From: Bacillota bacterium
GTDB lineage: Bacteria > Bacillota > Bacilli > Paenibacillales > UBA4045
Direction of reading: 5' to 3'
Assembly (NCBI GenBank): GCA_023441055.1
Contig: JAEZQY010000061.1
Span: forward strand, 124,001-188,000
DNA: 64,000 bases
Shown: in pieces, positions 51,001 to 60,133 of the stretch
Layout: each line of letters begins with the position of its first letter
Numbering within the stretch: the first letter of the stretch is position 1
Notes under the pieces: generated by a model
Told to the model about the DNA's origin: nothing
What the model saw: the letters and a program-made list of their open reading frames with translations, nothing else
Database searches by the model: none
Program-made: the position numbers and the translations under genes

Positions 51001-54000
51001 GACTTTCGTGATGCAGGCGGTTGATGCACATACGCTGACCGGTACGATCAAGGACAAGTTCGATGTTCCAATCGAGGGTGTGAAGGTAAGTGTCAGTCAA
51101 GGTGTGAATGACGGGTACCAATTCAATTATGGGGTAACGGGCACTGATGGACGATATACAGTGAATGCGTATGAAGGTGAAGCGACGGTATATCTCTCCC
51201 ATTATCAGAAGCAATTGGGCTTTCCAGAGCATGCTCTACTGAACCTGACGGGTGCCCAGTCAACATATAATCCGACTGTGAATCGATATGAAGAAGGATA
51301 TGTCTTCCTTAAACTGTACGTGAAGAAGCTGAATGGTGAAGTAGTAGGACCGTATAAGATAGATAGAGAGACACTGTTGAGGTGGAACGTGTCCTTACAG
51401 GATTCACAAGGTAAGCGTGATACTTACGGTGAATATCCGATCCGGACATGGGGGATTCCAGGTGATGAGATCCAGCTGTGTATAGCGGGTGTAGAGAATC
51501 AAGATGCCGTCTGTAAGAAGGTTACTACGGATATGGATAATAGTGCCTTAATTGAGATAACGGTTGAAGAGGAGTCCCGCTTCGAGGCGAGACTTGTCGA
51601 GGATGGTGCGCTGTATCAGCTGGAAGATTTCCAATTCCGATTAGAGCGCTGGCAAGCTGATACACAGCAATGGGCTTTCTTCAAGCAATTCCACAGTAAT
51701 CCATTGTCTGAGCCGCTCCCTGCAGGCCGATATAGATATGAAGCGAGCACGAACAATGGTGTATCCACTTCTGGCGAGTTTGAGACCCAGCTAGGTGATT
51801 TGAACAATCTGGGGGACATCGAATTAGTCCAGTCGGGGTATTTCGCCGGCAGGACGGGTAATGGACTTGTCGCCATGTCCAGTCAAGTACTTCCTGGTGA
51901 GATGGTCACGATGCGCGGTGCATTGCGCAATAGTGACATGACAGTATCTGGCGCTAAGCTGTCGATCGAGATTCCTGCAGGTACGGAGCTCGTTCCTGGC
52001 AGTATTCAGGTGCAGTATTCTGCCGGTACAACAGGGATTACGATCGAAGATACGTCATCACCCGCGATCGTTCAATTCGGGGAGCTGTTACCAAACACTG
52101 AAGGAACAGTGACGTATAGGTTGAAGGTTAGTGATACGTACAAGCTTCCAGAGCTTACAGCGAGACTTCGTCTCCTATGGTCCGGCGGAGAGGAGATGAT
52201 CGGTCGCACAACCATTCCAACGACCTTAATCTCCCTGCAAGCGCCATCGACGGTTTATTCCGACAAGCTGCTATTAAACGGAAGAGCGCCTGGCGGAAGT
52301 GTTGTCACAATCTATGATGGCCATGCTGTCATCGGTCAGACGGTTGCATATCCGGGCGGCTACTGGAATAAGGAGGTTCAGCTATCGGATCTCGGACAAC
52401 CGAGTCGACACCTGCTTCGGGCAGAAGCAGCCGTTGCGGACCAAGTGAAGTCAACGCCGACGCACACGCTGATGTTCGATATAGAGGATGTGCGGATGGA
52501 AGAGCTCGTAATGAAGCAGTTCAATGGCAAGGAAGTCGTCATTCGGCCTGAGAATGGGGTCGCTAGATTTCCATTCACGATCAATCCACATGCACCTACC
52601 TTATTCGCTGTGTACTTCAACGAGCCAGATCGAATCGAGATCGCGCAGATTCGATTCACCAGTGATGAGCCGGTGATCATGGAGAAGGACGAGCATGGCG
52701 TGTTCCGCGCAGACATTATTCCGGGATATACCGCTGGAGCAGTGTATGTGGAGTACAAGGTCAAGAAGCAGAGCCAGATTCGTCTTCAAGGTGATGCGGA
52801 TGAGATCAGAGCGAAGCTGCCGCCTCATCTGCGGAATTTCGATCACCATGTCGAAGTAACACCTGTAGATACAGAGACAGGCAGCTTGGGCGGCGCACGT
52901 TTCGACTTGGGTGATTATGCTGTCCGTACGGAAACCTTCGCATTCCCGGCGGCAAGTTACGAGTTGACGGAGGAGGAAGAGCTTGCTGTCGCAGAGAATC
53001 GCGCTCCTAAGGCATTCGGGGCGGACCTGGATTGGAAGGTGGAAGGGGCTACGCTTAGCTTGACCGTCACGTATTATCAAGAGGAAGCGGCACCCCTTGC
53101 TAGCAAGGGCAGTAAGCGAGAGGTGCAAATTCTAGGTGTCACTAAAGTGCTTAAGAAGATTCAGCAGGAAATCGTCATGACTGTCAAAAACCCGGAGAAG
53201 ATGAATAAGCTGCGGAAGAAGGCAGAGGAAATCAACGACACTATTGAGGAGGGGCAAGGCGCGCTCGAGATGATTCGAGACAACTTCGATGCTTCGAATG
53301 ATTTCGCGGATCGTATGGATCGGTTAGTGAATTTAGCCCAGCTGGCAGCTACCTGCCCGCCGGCCAACGATCAATGGAACAAGCATATTGTAGGTGCGAT
53401 TGATCAAATTGCCGCGCTATCCGCCTATTCGACGGTCATATCTGTCGCAGATTTCCTGAATCCATTCTCATTCGATGAGATTGGTATTGATCCGGTTGGC
53501 GCTGTGGTGGACTTCATCAATGAGAAGGCAATCGATGGTCGAATTGATGGTTTGGAGAGTGGAGTACTCTTTACAATCATGCACAAATGTGATGACGACA
53601 CCCCCGAGGATCGACCGGGCGTTAAACTAACAAAGGGATCTGATGGCGAAGGTGATGGATCTAGCTCCGGTGCTGGCGGCTCGGGCTGGGGCGGGGGCAA
53701 GGCAGCAAGTCCTGTCTATATCTATGATCCAAGCGGATATATCTATGAAGCAGTACCATCTAACCGGATCATGGATGCAACGGTTAATCTGTATGAGCAG
53801 CAGGAGGATGATAGCTGGACGCTATGGGATGCGGAATGGTTCGGCCTAGAGAATCCGCAGATCTCAGACGCCGAGGGCAAGTATGGCTGGGATGTGCCGT
53901 TCGGTAATTGGCAGGTAGTCGTGAATAAGGACGGTTACTTGCCTGCAGAAAGTGCGGAGCTGGTCGTTCCTCCGCAGCACTTCGATGTCAATATTCCAAT

Positions 54001-55651
54001 CGTGTCCCTAGAGCCGCCGACGGTCGCGGACGTTCAAGCCTGGACGGTGGCTGGGTCGGGAAGCAGCGAGATCATCATGACCTTCTCGAAATACATTGAG
54101 GCAAGTCTAATCGGCGATGAATCGATTGTAGTAACAGGGGATAACGGTGTGATTACTGGACGGGTTGAACCGGTGAATGTGGAGCAGGATTTGGGCGGAC
54201 GCGATTTGATTAATCAGCTTCGGTTTGCGGCCGATGAGCCCTTGCAGGCAGGCGAGCAGTTGATCATCTTCGTGGATAGTTCCTCTGTCACTAGCTATGC
54301 GGGAATTGCTATGCTTAGTGATGAAGAACATCCTGCAGTGGTGTCGCTGAAGGATGTAAGCGGATCTGTGCTGCAATCAGCCGTGGTAGGGGGAAGCGGC
54401 AACTTCATCCGATTGACGTTCGATGAGTCGATTGCTCCCGCCTCATTAATGAATGCGGCGAACATCTCTCTAACGGGTACGGATGCTGCGCCATCAGGGC
54501 TTCTAGTAGATGCAAGCAGACCAGACGGGCGAACAGTGAAGCTGTTATTATCACAATCGGTTAAGGCTGGAGAGCATGTGTGGATCAGCATGCCGGCGGG
54601 GCAATTCCGGGATGGTATGCAGAATGGCTCTGTTGCTGTAACGAACCTGCAGGTCGGTAACACGCTGCCATCGAGTAATGCGCGGCTATCGGCGTTAGAG
54701 GTTTATCAGGATGGCAGGAAGATCACGATGCCGTTCCAGTCTGGGAAGAGCAGCTATACGGTGAATGCCACCATTGGCGCGAGTGTTACAGTCAGTGCGG
54801 CTGCTGCCGAGTCGTCGTCTATGATTCATATCGAGAGTAAAGCGTACACCGGTGTGCCATTGACCGTAAATGCGAATGAGCATGGCGCTCAAATCCCGAT
54901 TAGAGTCACAGCGCCAGATGGTGTGACAAGAGGGTACTATAGCGTAACGGTTAATCGAGTTCCTGCAGCACCTGTGGAGGATCCTGACGCTGGCACGGAC
55001 ACGGGCAATGGAACAGGCGGTGGAACGGGGACAGGCGGTGGTGGACCACTGGCTGAGAATGAGCCTGATCTTGATCTCACGAACAGTGATGATCGTCCCG
55101 CAGTGAGTATGACAGATGTGATCGGTCATTGGGCCATTGGCGCAATCACGGAAGCGATCAAACGCGGATTCGTGAGCGGTTATCCCGACCATACGTTCAG
55201 ACCGGATAAGCAGATTACGAGGGCCGAATTCACAGTCATGCTCTCTCGGGCACTTCAATTGGAGCAGCGTTCAGACATGGCTGCGCATGCACTGGACTTT
55301 ACAGATGCGGCATCCATTCCAAGCTGGGCGAGCAGCCATATCGCATTAGCCAGAAGTGCTGGGCTGGTTAGCGGCTACGAAGACGGAACGTTCAGACCGA
55401 ATAAGTTGGTCACACGAGCCGAAATCGTGGTGATGTCGGCCAGGGCGCTCAAGCTTGCAGAAGTTAAGAGCAATTCGACATCATTCCTGGACGATCAAGA
55501 CATTCCTGCATGGGCGAAGTCGGCGGTCTCGCAGCTCGTGAGTGCAGGCATAATTAAGGGCAAGAGCGGAAATCGCTTCGCGCCAGCGGACCAAGCGACT
55601 AGAGCTGAAGCGGTGACAATCCTGATCGCGTTAGTAGCTGTCGAACAATAG
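48020..55651 (+). CDS. Giant SLH-anchored surface protein (propeller, Fn3, Ig-like, SLH)
   Basis: A 2543-residue exported protein. Signal peptide 1-35 (VVALVLHFVSPAIFGWRVVEA). Residues about 45-415 contain repeats of the TolB/PD40 propeller type (ISADGKYVAFISNASNLTSD, SISADGQYVAFESDATNL, SPNGRYISFIAS). Then two Fn3-like domains (about 520-700), two carboxypeptidase-regulatory-like domains (about 915-1090), a DUF11-like domain near 1280, a bacterial Ig domain near 1420, a helical stretch near 1715-1760, more Ig-like/SbsA-type domains (about 1990-2210), a cadherin-like beta sandwich near 2220-2310, a Gly/Thr linker and three SLH domains (2363-2543) for binding pyruvylated wall polymer. TTG start with GGAGGG 7 nt upstream. 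A hairpin follows the stop. Confidence 0.9.
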   Translation: MKIMKPYFAVTMVVALVLHFVSPAIFGWRVVEAAVEPTVSISPISGYESVNMYANGDSVQPAISADGKYVAFISNASNLTSDGADLEERLEYDQVYLYDRQTGITTLVSVDISGTSPSNGDNRNVSISADGQYVAFESDATNLINDDLNGYSDIFVWNRDTMGIKRVSVSDSGREAAGASSEPSISADGTLILFKSEDIGLEEAQNYGDYPRRYRANLDTGEMNRMLMPAYSTAVISGDGCYAVIEDNDYLYKYDFQNDIWSILLQPDSDDEHDGIAFSYQSPVISHDGRYIAFRESKWIGSFDSASIKVMDTALEEDHITEIGPVEDNSYDLAMSPNGRYISFIASTASYPAIAPPPMETWEGAQDLYVWDRHTASITMASDFMTRGSNLAHPSISNYGTIAFESVYDIYVSHSPSSTVGWNSGASLTFTLVEGEPVLAWPDPQSDQIEGFHIFKEVSTFNGPITTYLGHANAGDRSFSLADANMQEGHRIKVYAINGEYNRSASPLSGEFHIADTEGPYWPNDNANLRASYTDTSAPRLDWNSAMDNSGSIASYTIWRIVNEGRSEFAESATNYLSLIDLQPATSYTFVVQAQDASGNWSSDSEPVTFQTLSAHAETGVLTGQFADDAVTLNWTPSQYAAGSDAYRIMRVVPGHTPEQIASVGAGTTTYTDIVTPGITYYYQVKGYDLDHIVIYQTNLIEVSTGTIAPPVLVDYTASSVGVQLAMNSALAFIATADTGMSVETIIAYETWFDEGGKKRAFPRQVEASAALVEDPDEPGTYEGNWELPAGASKVVSLQPAIILGGNHKVRGGQLQLNKQVTASAVITFNIAHLNEGYRTQLQDALTNADAMISLEEGEYAEELAFTSFDQSYTFNDLPSGGTATVAVGDYFANQQVKLLPGIVNRIVLSTVKVNPTLTVSVVDTHNQPLSNMEVKFFDSDGDERFRGLTNDNGNVTTSRLPIGSGTVRVGVQNTLYHPQPDQDVEISITPVQRTFVMQAVDAHTLTGTIKDKFDVPIEGVKVSVSQGVNDGYQFNYGVTGTDGRYTVNAYEGEATVYLSHYQKQLGFPEHALLNLTGAQSTYNPTVNRYEEGYVFLKLYVKKLNGEVVGPYKIDRETLLRWNVSLQDSQGKRDTYGEYPIRTWGIPGDEIQLCIAGVENQDAVCKKVTTDMDNSALIEITVEEESRFEARLVEDGALYQLEDFQFRLERWQADTQQWAFFKQFHSNPLSEPLPAGRYRYEASTNNGVSTSGEFETQLGDLNNLGDIELVQSGYFAGRTGNGLVAMSSQVLPGEMVTMRGALRNSDMTVSGAKLSIEIPAGTELVPGSIQVQYSAGTTGITIEDTSSPAIVQFGELLPNTEGTVTYRLKVSDTYKLPELTARLRLLWSGGEEMIGRTTIPTTLISLQAPSTVYSDKLLLNGRAPGGSVVTIYDGHAVIGQTVAYPGGYWNKEVQLSDLGQPSRHLLRAEAAVADQVKSTPTHTLMFDIEDVRMEELVMKQFNGKEVVIRPENGVARFPFTINPHAPTLFAVYFNEPDRIEIAQIRFTSDEPVIMEKDEHGVFRADIIPGYTAGAVYVEYKVKKQSQIRLQGDADEIRAKLPPHLRNFDHHVEVTPVDTETGSLGGARFDLGDYAVRTETFAFPAASYELTEEEELAVAENRAPKAFGADLDWKVEGATLSLTVTYYQEEAAPLASKGSKREVQILGVTKVLKKIQQEIVMTVKNPEKMNKLRKKAEEINDTIEEGQGALEMIRDNFDASNDFADRMDRLVNLAQLAATCPPANDQWNKHIVGAIDQIAALSAYSTVISVADFLNPFSFDEIGIDPVGAVVDFINEKAIDGRIDGLESGVLFTIMHKCDDDTPEDRPGVKLTKGSDGEGDGSSSGAGGSGWGGGKAASPVYIYDPSGYIYEAVPSNRIMDATVNLYEQQEDDSWTLWDAEWFGLENPQISDAEGKYGWDVPFGNWQVVVNKDGYLPAESAELVVPPQHFDVNIPIVSLEPPTVADVQAWTVAGSGSSEIIMTFSKYIEASLIGDESIVVTGDNGVITGRVEPVNVEQDLGGRDLINQLRFAADEPLQAGEQLIIFVDSSSVTSYAGIAMLSDEEHPAVVSLKDVSGSVLQSAVVGGSGNFIRLTFDESIAPASLMNAANISLTGTDAAPSGLLVDASRPDGRTVKLLLSQSVKAGEHVWISMPAGQFRDGMQNGSVAVTNLQVGNTLPSSNARLSALEVYQDGRKITMPFQSGKSSYTVNATIGASVTVSAAAAESSSMIHIESKAYTGVPLTVNANEHGAQIPIRVTAPDGVTRGYYSVTVNRVPAAPVEDPDAGTDTGNGTGGGTGTGGGGPLAENEPDLDLTNSDDRPAVSMTDVIGHWAIGAITEAIKRGFVSGYPDHTFRPDKQITRAEFTVMLSRALQLEQRSDMAAHALDFTDAASIPSWASSHIALARSAGLVSGYEDGTFRPNKLVTRAEIVVMSARALKLAEVKSNSTSFLDDQDIPAWAKSAVSQLVSAGIIKGKSGNRFAPADQATRAEAVTILIALVAVEQ

Positions 55652-55665
55652 AATAGGCTGTCCTG

Positions 55666-55690
55666 AACCCTGCAGCACTGCTGCAGGGTT
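55666..55690 (+). terminator. Hairpin after the giant gene
   Basis: AACCCTGCAG pairs perfectly with CTGCAGGGTT around CACTG. The following TTTCAT is a short T-tract. It lies 14 bp after the stop codon. Confidence 0.7.
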
Positions 55691-55734
55691 TCATATGTAA
55701 AAGGCCGCTGCAATGACAAAATGACAGCATGATA

Positions 55735-55763
55735 TTGTACTCCTCCACCAATCGACTTATAAT
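55735..55763 (+). promoter_or_regulatory. Sigma-A promoter of the hybrid kinase operon
   Basis: TTGTAC (55735-55740), a 17-bp spacer and a perfect TATAAT (55758-55763). The kinase start codon is 84 bp downstream. Confidence 0.68.
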
Positions 55764-55846
55764 AACAAACAACTTGTTAATTAGCGACTAGAACGACTTG
55801 CTGAGCTGTAACTCAGAAGTAGAGCTCATGGGGAGATTAGAAGATA

Positions 55847-58800
55847 ATGTGGAAACTTGCACATGGCATCGACGGAAGAGTGATGTTGATTGTTCTCAGT
55901 ATGGTTGCTACGCTGGTTGTGCTTTCTATTGTTTTTTTCGATACGAAGACTAGTACAAATACGATACGAGACGGGCAACTAGATTTATCCACATGGCAGG
56001 AACAGGATGGTGTGCAGGCACTAGATGGCGAGTGGGCGTTCTATTGGAACCGCTTTCTAGATGCGGAGGATGTCATGCGCGAGCTTCATGTGCAGCCAGA
56101 CCGCTTGGCGATAGTGCCTGAGAAATGGAATGACTATCAAATTGATGGCGAGCGTGTGGGCGAATCCGGCTATGCCACATATAGGCTGACTGTGAGCGGA
56201 CTCGAGTCTGGTCAGCGGATGGCATTGAAATTCATGCCATTATCCAGCGCGTACAGAGCCTATATCAATGACGACTTGATCGCCTCGAATGGACAGGCTG
56301 GAGTCGAGGCGGGAAGCTTCGAGCCAGGCATGAAGCCGGTCACGGTTGAGTTTGACACTCCGAGTGAACCGTTCGACATTATCATACAGATCTCGAATTT
56401 CAAGTATGCCGAGGGCGGCATGAACCACTCCATCCTGCTGGGCACGCCTAACCAGCTGGCCACGATTCATTTGGATTGGCTATATCGAGATCTGCTGCTG
56501 CTCGGCGGACTAATCCTTGCCGTCTTCTATGCTTTGAGTATGTTCTGGATGAATCGCGAAGCGCGAATCAGTCTCTATTTTGCATGCGTCTGTATCGTGT
56601 TCCTAAGTCGGACATTGGCGACAGGCAGTTACTTGATTTATGTACTCCTGCCCGATGTCAGCGTTAATCTATTAATCTATATAAATTATTTCACCGCACA
56701 TTGGGGCGTGCTGGTATTCTCATTGATGATCCGGGAATTGTTCCCCGATTATTACTCCGACCGCGTGCGGCGCTTCTTCATCGGCATGACGATCGTGGTG
56801 CTGGCATTGATAACCGTGGTGCCCGCTTATCTGTACGCTAGAATGTTCATTCTCTCGGATATCCTGTGTCTCGTTGTGCTGGGATACACCTCTTATGTAA
56901 CCGTGAAGGCGGTTCTTCGCAAGCAGGTATTCTCCGTGCTTGTATATGGCGCGAATTTGCTCAGTCTGCTGCTGGTCATCATTGACTTCTATTATGCCGC
57001 AATTAATCATCACAGCTATAACGGTGAGTTCTCTACGATCGGATTTTTTGCTTTTATCTTTCTATATGCGTTTATATTAGCGCGAAGGTTTTCACTCGCC
57101 TTCCATGAGGTCAAGGTGCTGTCCCGCAGGCTGATGGAGCTCGATCGGCTGAAGGATGCGTTTCTGGCCAACACCTCGCACGAGCTGCGAACACCGCTTC
57201 ATGGTATCATCAGCATCGCAGAATCTCTGCTGCAGGGGGTTAATGGCAGGCCGAATCAGGAGCAGCAGCGCGATCTAAGCTTAATCGTGTTCAGCGGCAG
57301 AAAGCTGTCTCACTTGATTGACGACATTCTGGATATGTCCAAGCTGAAGCATGCAGCGCTTACGCTGAACCGGAAGCCTGTACACATGGCTCCGCTGATC
57401 GAATCCATTCTCCATGTGATGAAGCAGATGTATCCGAATAAGCCGATTGCATGGAGCAGTGACATCCCGCAATCGCTGCCTCCAGTTTATGGGGATGAGA
57501 ACCGGATCATTCAGATTTTATATAACCTCATCGGGAACGCGGCCAAATTTACAGACAGCGGTCAGGTCAGCGTGGTCGCAGCGCATAAGGAAGGCAGTAT
57601 TGACATACAAGTCTTCGATACCGGGATCGGTATTATGCCGGACAAGCTGGAGGCGATCTTCCAGCCCTTCGAGCAGGCGGATGCCTCGATCACAAGACCG
57701 TTCGGCGGTGTCGGACTTGGGCTGTCCATTACCAAGCAATTGGTCGAGCTGCATGGCGGGCGGTTCAGCGTATCCTCGACTCCGGGACAGGGCTCCACCT
57801 TCACCGTTGGACTGCCTGTTAGCGATCAGCCTAATGATGAGCCTAATGATGAGCCAATCGTCAGTCCTAACGCGCCGCGTGAGCTCGCACTAGTGGGTCC
57901 GGACAATCTCGAAGATGGTCAAGTTTATATTTCGGAGAATCAAGGTGCCCATATCCTGGTTGTAGATGATGATCGTGCAAGTCTGCAATCGGCGGTCAAT
58001 CTGCTGAAGCTGGAAGGGTACGCTGTGACAGCTGTAACGAATGGGAAGAATGCGCTGCAACAGATCAAGGATATGCCTGATTATCGATTGGTGATCCTGG
58101 ATGTGATGATGCCGGAGATGTCCGGCTACGAGGTTTGCCGCTTGATTCGGCAGACGCATTCCTTCGTAGAGCTGCCTATTCTTATGGTGACGGCGAAGCA
58201 TCTGCCGGAGGATCTCGTGCTTGGCTTCGACGCAGGCGCGAATGACTTCCTGGTCAAGCCCTTCGAGCCAGCGGAATTTAGAGCCAGAGTGCGGACGCTG
58301 ATCGAATGGAAGCAATCAATGAATCGAGCGATTCAGTCCGAGATGGCCTTCCTGCAGGCGCAGATTAAGCCGCATTTTATTTATAACACCTTGAATACGA
58401 TCGCCTACTTCTGCATGCGAGATGGGGCAAGAGCGAGAGATTTGTTAAATAACTTTGCGGAATACCTGCGAACGCATTTCGACTTTAAGGATATGAGCAA
58501 GCCGATTCTGCTGGAGAGAGAATTGCATATCGTCAAGACTTATCTGGAAATTGAGAAGGAGCGGTTCGGCAGCCGGCTTGATGTTGAATTTGATGTGGAT
58601 GAAGAGACGCTGGCCGCTAAAGTACCTCCGTTCATCATCCAGCCTCTGGTCGAGAATGCGGTGCATCATGGAGCCTTGAAACGAATGGAAGGGGGCATGG
58701 TGCGCATCTCAGCCAAGTTCGCTCAAGGCGGCATTCGCCTCCAGGTTGAGGATAACGGAGTGGGCATGTCTGCCGATACCGCAGCCAGTCTGCTGTCAGG

Positions 58801-58948
58801 TCAACGTGAATCAGGCATTGGATTTCGCAATATCCAAGAACGTCTGAGGAAGCTGTACGGAGTAGAAGTTGGTGTTCACAGCCTGGAGGGAGAAGGCACG
58901 TCAGTCACATTTACTATACCAGTTCCGAGGGGGAGCACTACGCAATGA
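55847..58948 (+). CDS. 7TMR-DISM hybrid sensor kinase with two kinase modules
   Basis: A 1033-residue membrane kinase. One N-terminal helix (12-31), an extracellular jelly-roll 7TMR-DISMED2-like domain (40-205, GEWAFYWNRFL, PEKWNDYQI), seven membrane helices (about 210-415), HisKA with phospho-acceptor His445 in SHELRTPLHG, HATPase (NLIGNAAKF, DTGIGIMP, GGVGLGLSI), a REC domain with Asp752 in VILDVMMPEMSGYE, and then a second, LytS-type kinase: His843 in KPHFIYNTLN with its own HATPase (VENAVHHGA, DNGVGM, GIGFRNIQERL). Two catalytic modules in one chain are unusual. A strong promoter precedes it; the ATG of the response regulator overlaps its stop. Confidence 0.93.
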   Translation: MWKLAHGIDGRVMLIVLSMVATLVVLSIVFFDTKTSTNTIRDGQLDLSTWQEQDGVQALDGEWAFYWNRFLDAEDVMRELHVQPDRLAIVPEKWNDYQIDGERVGESGYATYRLTVSGLESGQRMALKFMPLSSAYRAYINDDLIASNGQAGVEAGSFEPGMKPVTVEFDTPSEPFDIIIQISNFKYAEGGMNHSILLGTPNQLATIHLDWLYRDLLLLGGLILAVFYALSMFWMNREARISLYFACVCIVFLSRTLATGSYLIYVLLPDVSVNLLIYINYFTAHWGVLVFSLMIRELFPDYYSDRVRRFFIGMTIVVLALITVVPAYLYARMFILSDILCLVVLGYTSYVTVKAVLRKQVFSVLVYGANLLSLLLVIIDFYYAAINHHSYNGEFSTIGFFAFIFLYAFILARRFSLAFHEVKVLSRRLMELDRLKDAFLANTSHELRTPLHGIISIAESLLQGVNGRPNQEQQRDLSLIVFSGRKLSHLIDDILDMSKLKHAALTLNRKPVHMAPLIESILHVMKQMYPNKPIAWSSDIPQSLPPVYGDENRIIQILYNLIGNAAKFTDSGQVSVVAAHKEGSIDIQVFDTGIGIMPDKLEAIFQPFEQADASITRPFGGVGLGLSITKQLVELHGGRFSVSSTPGQGSTFTVGLPVSDQPNDEPNDEPIVSPNAPRELALVGPDNLEDGQVYISENQGAHILVVDDDRASLQSAVNLLKLEGYAVTAVTNGKNALQQIKDMPDYRLVILDVMMPEMSGYEVCRLIRQTHSFVELPILMVTAKHLPEDLVLGFDAGANDFLVKPFEPAEFRARVRTLIEWKQSMNRAIQSEMAFLQAQIKPHFIYNTLNTIAYFCMRDGARARDLLNNFAEYLRTHFDFKDMSKPILLERELHIVKTYLEIEKERFGSRLDVEFDVDEETLAAKVPPFIIQPLVENAVHHGALKRMEGGMVRISAKFAQGGIRLQVEDNGVGMSADTAASLLSGQRESGIGFRNIQERLRKLYGVEVGVHSLEGEGTSVTFTIPVPRGSTTQ

Positions 58949-60057
58949 TTCGCGCAATAATCGTCGATGATGAATGGGCCGCAATTGGTAATTTAGGAGA
59001 CATACTGAAGGAGAGCGGTCAAGTAGAAATCGCAGGCGAATATACGAATCCGCTGGAAGCATTGGAGATCATGAAGAAGAATCCGGTTGATATCGCGTTT
59101 CTGGACATCGAGATGCCCGGCATACATGGGATGGATCTGGCCAATCAAATGCTGGATATATTACCTAAGCTGCAGATTGTCTTCGTCACTGCCTATAACG
59201 AGTATGCGATAGATGCATTCAAGCTGAATGCGACGGATTACCTGATGAAGCCTGTCTCGCTAGAGCGGTTGCGGATTACCCTGAACCGGGTATCCGATCA
59301 TAAGCTGCGCAGTAAGGGAAGTTCTAAGCTGCGTGTGAGCTGCTTTGGCAAGTTCAGAGTGGATAATGATGAGGGATTGCCGGTGAAGTGGCGCACGAAC
59401 AAGACAGAGGAGCTGTTCGCCTATCTCATCGACAAGAATGGGAAGGAAGTCGGGAAGGAAATCATCACGGATGTGATCTGGAGCGGATTCGACAGGAAGC
59501 GGTCGCTGACGAATTTGAACACCACGTTATATAACCTGAGGAAGACGCTGAAGGAGCTCGGATATCCGGAGCTGCTGAGCTGCTCGAATGGGATGTATAA
59601 GCTGGATATGAGTCAGATTGACTCCGACATCCAGTCCTTTTATAGCTGTATAACGCAGGCGGCCAACGCGATAGATCAACGTCTAATTGTCCAATGTGAA
59701 CAAGTCATCGAACGCTGCGGCGACAGGTACATGGCACTCAATTATTATGATTGGGCGGAGGCGAACAGCAGCCTGATCGAAGAGGAATATACATCGCTCA
59801 TGCTTCGGGTGGCCGCATACTATAAGTCGAATCAAATGACCGATAAAGCGGCGAAATTACTGAAGAAGGGATTGCTCAGAGATGCCCTCCATCCTAAGCT
59901 CAACCGGGAGCTAATGGCGCTGTATATGCAGTCGAATAACGATTATGCAGCCATGAAGCTATATGAAGAATACCGAAGGAAGCTGGACCATGAATTAGGT
60001 ATTACACCTGACCAGGAGATGATGAAGCTAAGAGAGAGATTAAGTCTAATGAACTAG
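58945..60057 (+). CDS. Response regulator with REC and BTAD (SARP-like) output
   Basis: A 370-residue regulator. REC domain 1-120 with D8-D9, phospho-acceptor Asp54 in AFLDIEMPG, Thr82 and Lys102. A winged helix begins near 132 (LRVSCFGKFRVDNDEGLPVK, KTEELFAYLID) followed by a BTAD domain (ASLLKKG-type helices, ending LDHELGITPDQEMMKLRE). The ATG overlaps the kinase TGA, so this is its cognate partner. Like the orphan BTAD protein at 42553 it belongs to the SARP-type activators. The adjacent large secreted protein at 60134 is a likely target (inference). Confidence 0.93.
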   Translation: MIRAIIVDDEWAAIGNLGDILKESGQVEIAGEYTNPLEALEIMKKNPVDIAFLDIEMPGIHGMDLANQMLDILPKLQIVFVTAYNEYAIDAFKLNATDYLMKPVSLERLRITLNRVSDHKLRSKGSSKLRVSCFGKFRVDNDEGLPVKWRTNKTEELFAYLIDKNGKEVGKEIITDVIWSGFDRKRSLTNLNTTLYNLRKTLKELGYPELLSCSNGMYKLDMSQIDSDIQSFYSCITQAANAIDQRLIVQCEQVIERCGDRYMALNYYDWAEANSSLIEEEYTSLMLRVAAYYKSNQMTDKAAKLLKKGLLRDALHPKLNRELMALYMQSNNDYAAMKLYEEYRRKLDHELGITPDQEMMKLRERLSLMN

Positions 60058-60074
60058 GCCTGATGGCTTGTTTA

Positions 60075-60102
60075 TTGTTTGTTCAGACCCCCTTCCTATA
60101 AT
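60075..60102 (+). promoter_or_regulatory. Candidate promoter of the lectin-like secreted protein
   Basis: TTGTTT (60075-60080), a 16-bp spacer and a perfect TATAAT (60097-60102). The start codon lies 31 bp downstream. The -35 is weak. Confidence 0.48.
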
Positions 60103-60133
60103 GACTTTAGATCTACAGTATGGAGGGGTTGCA

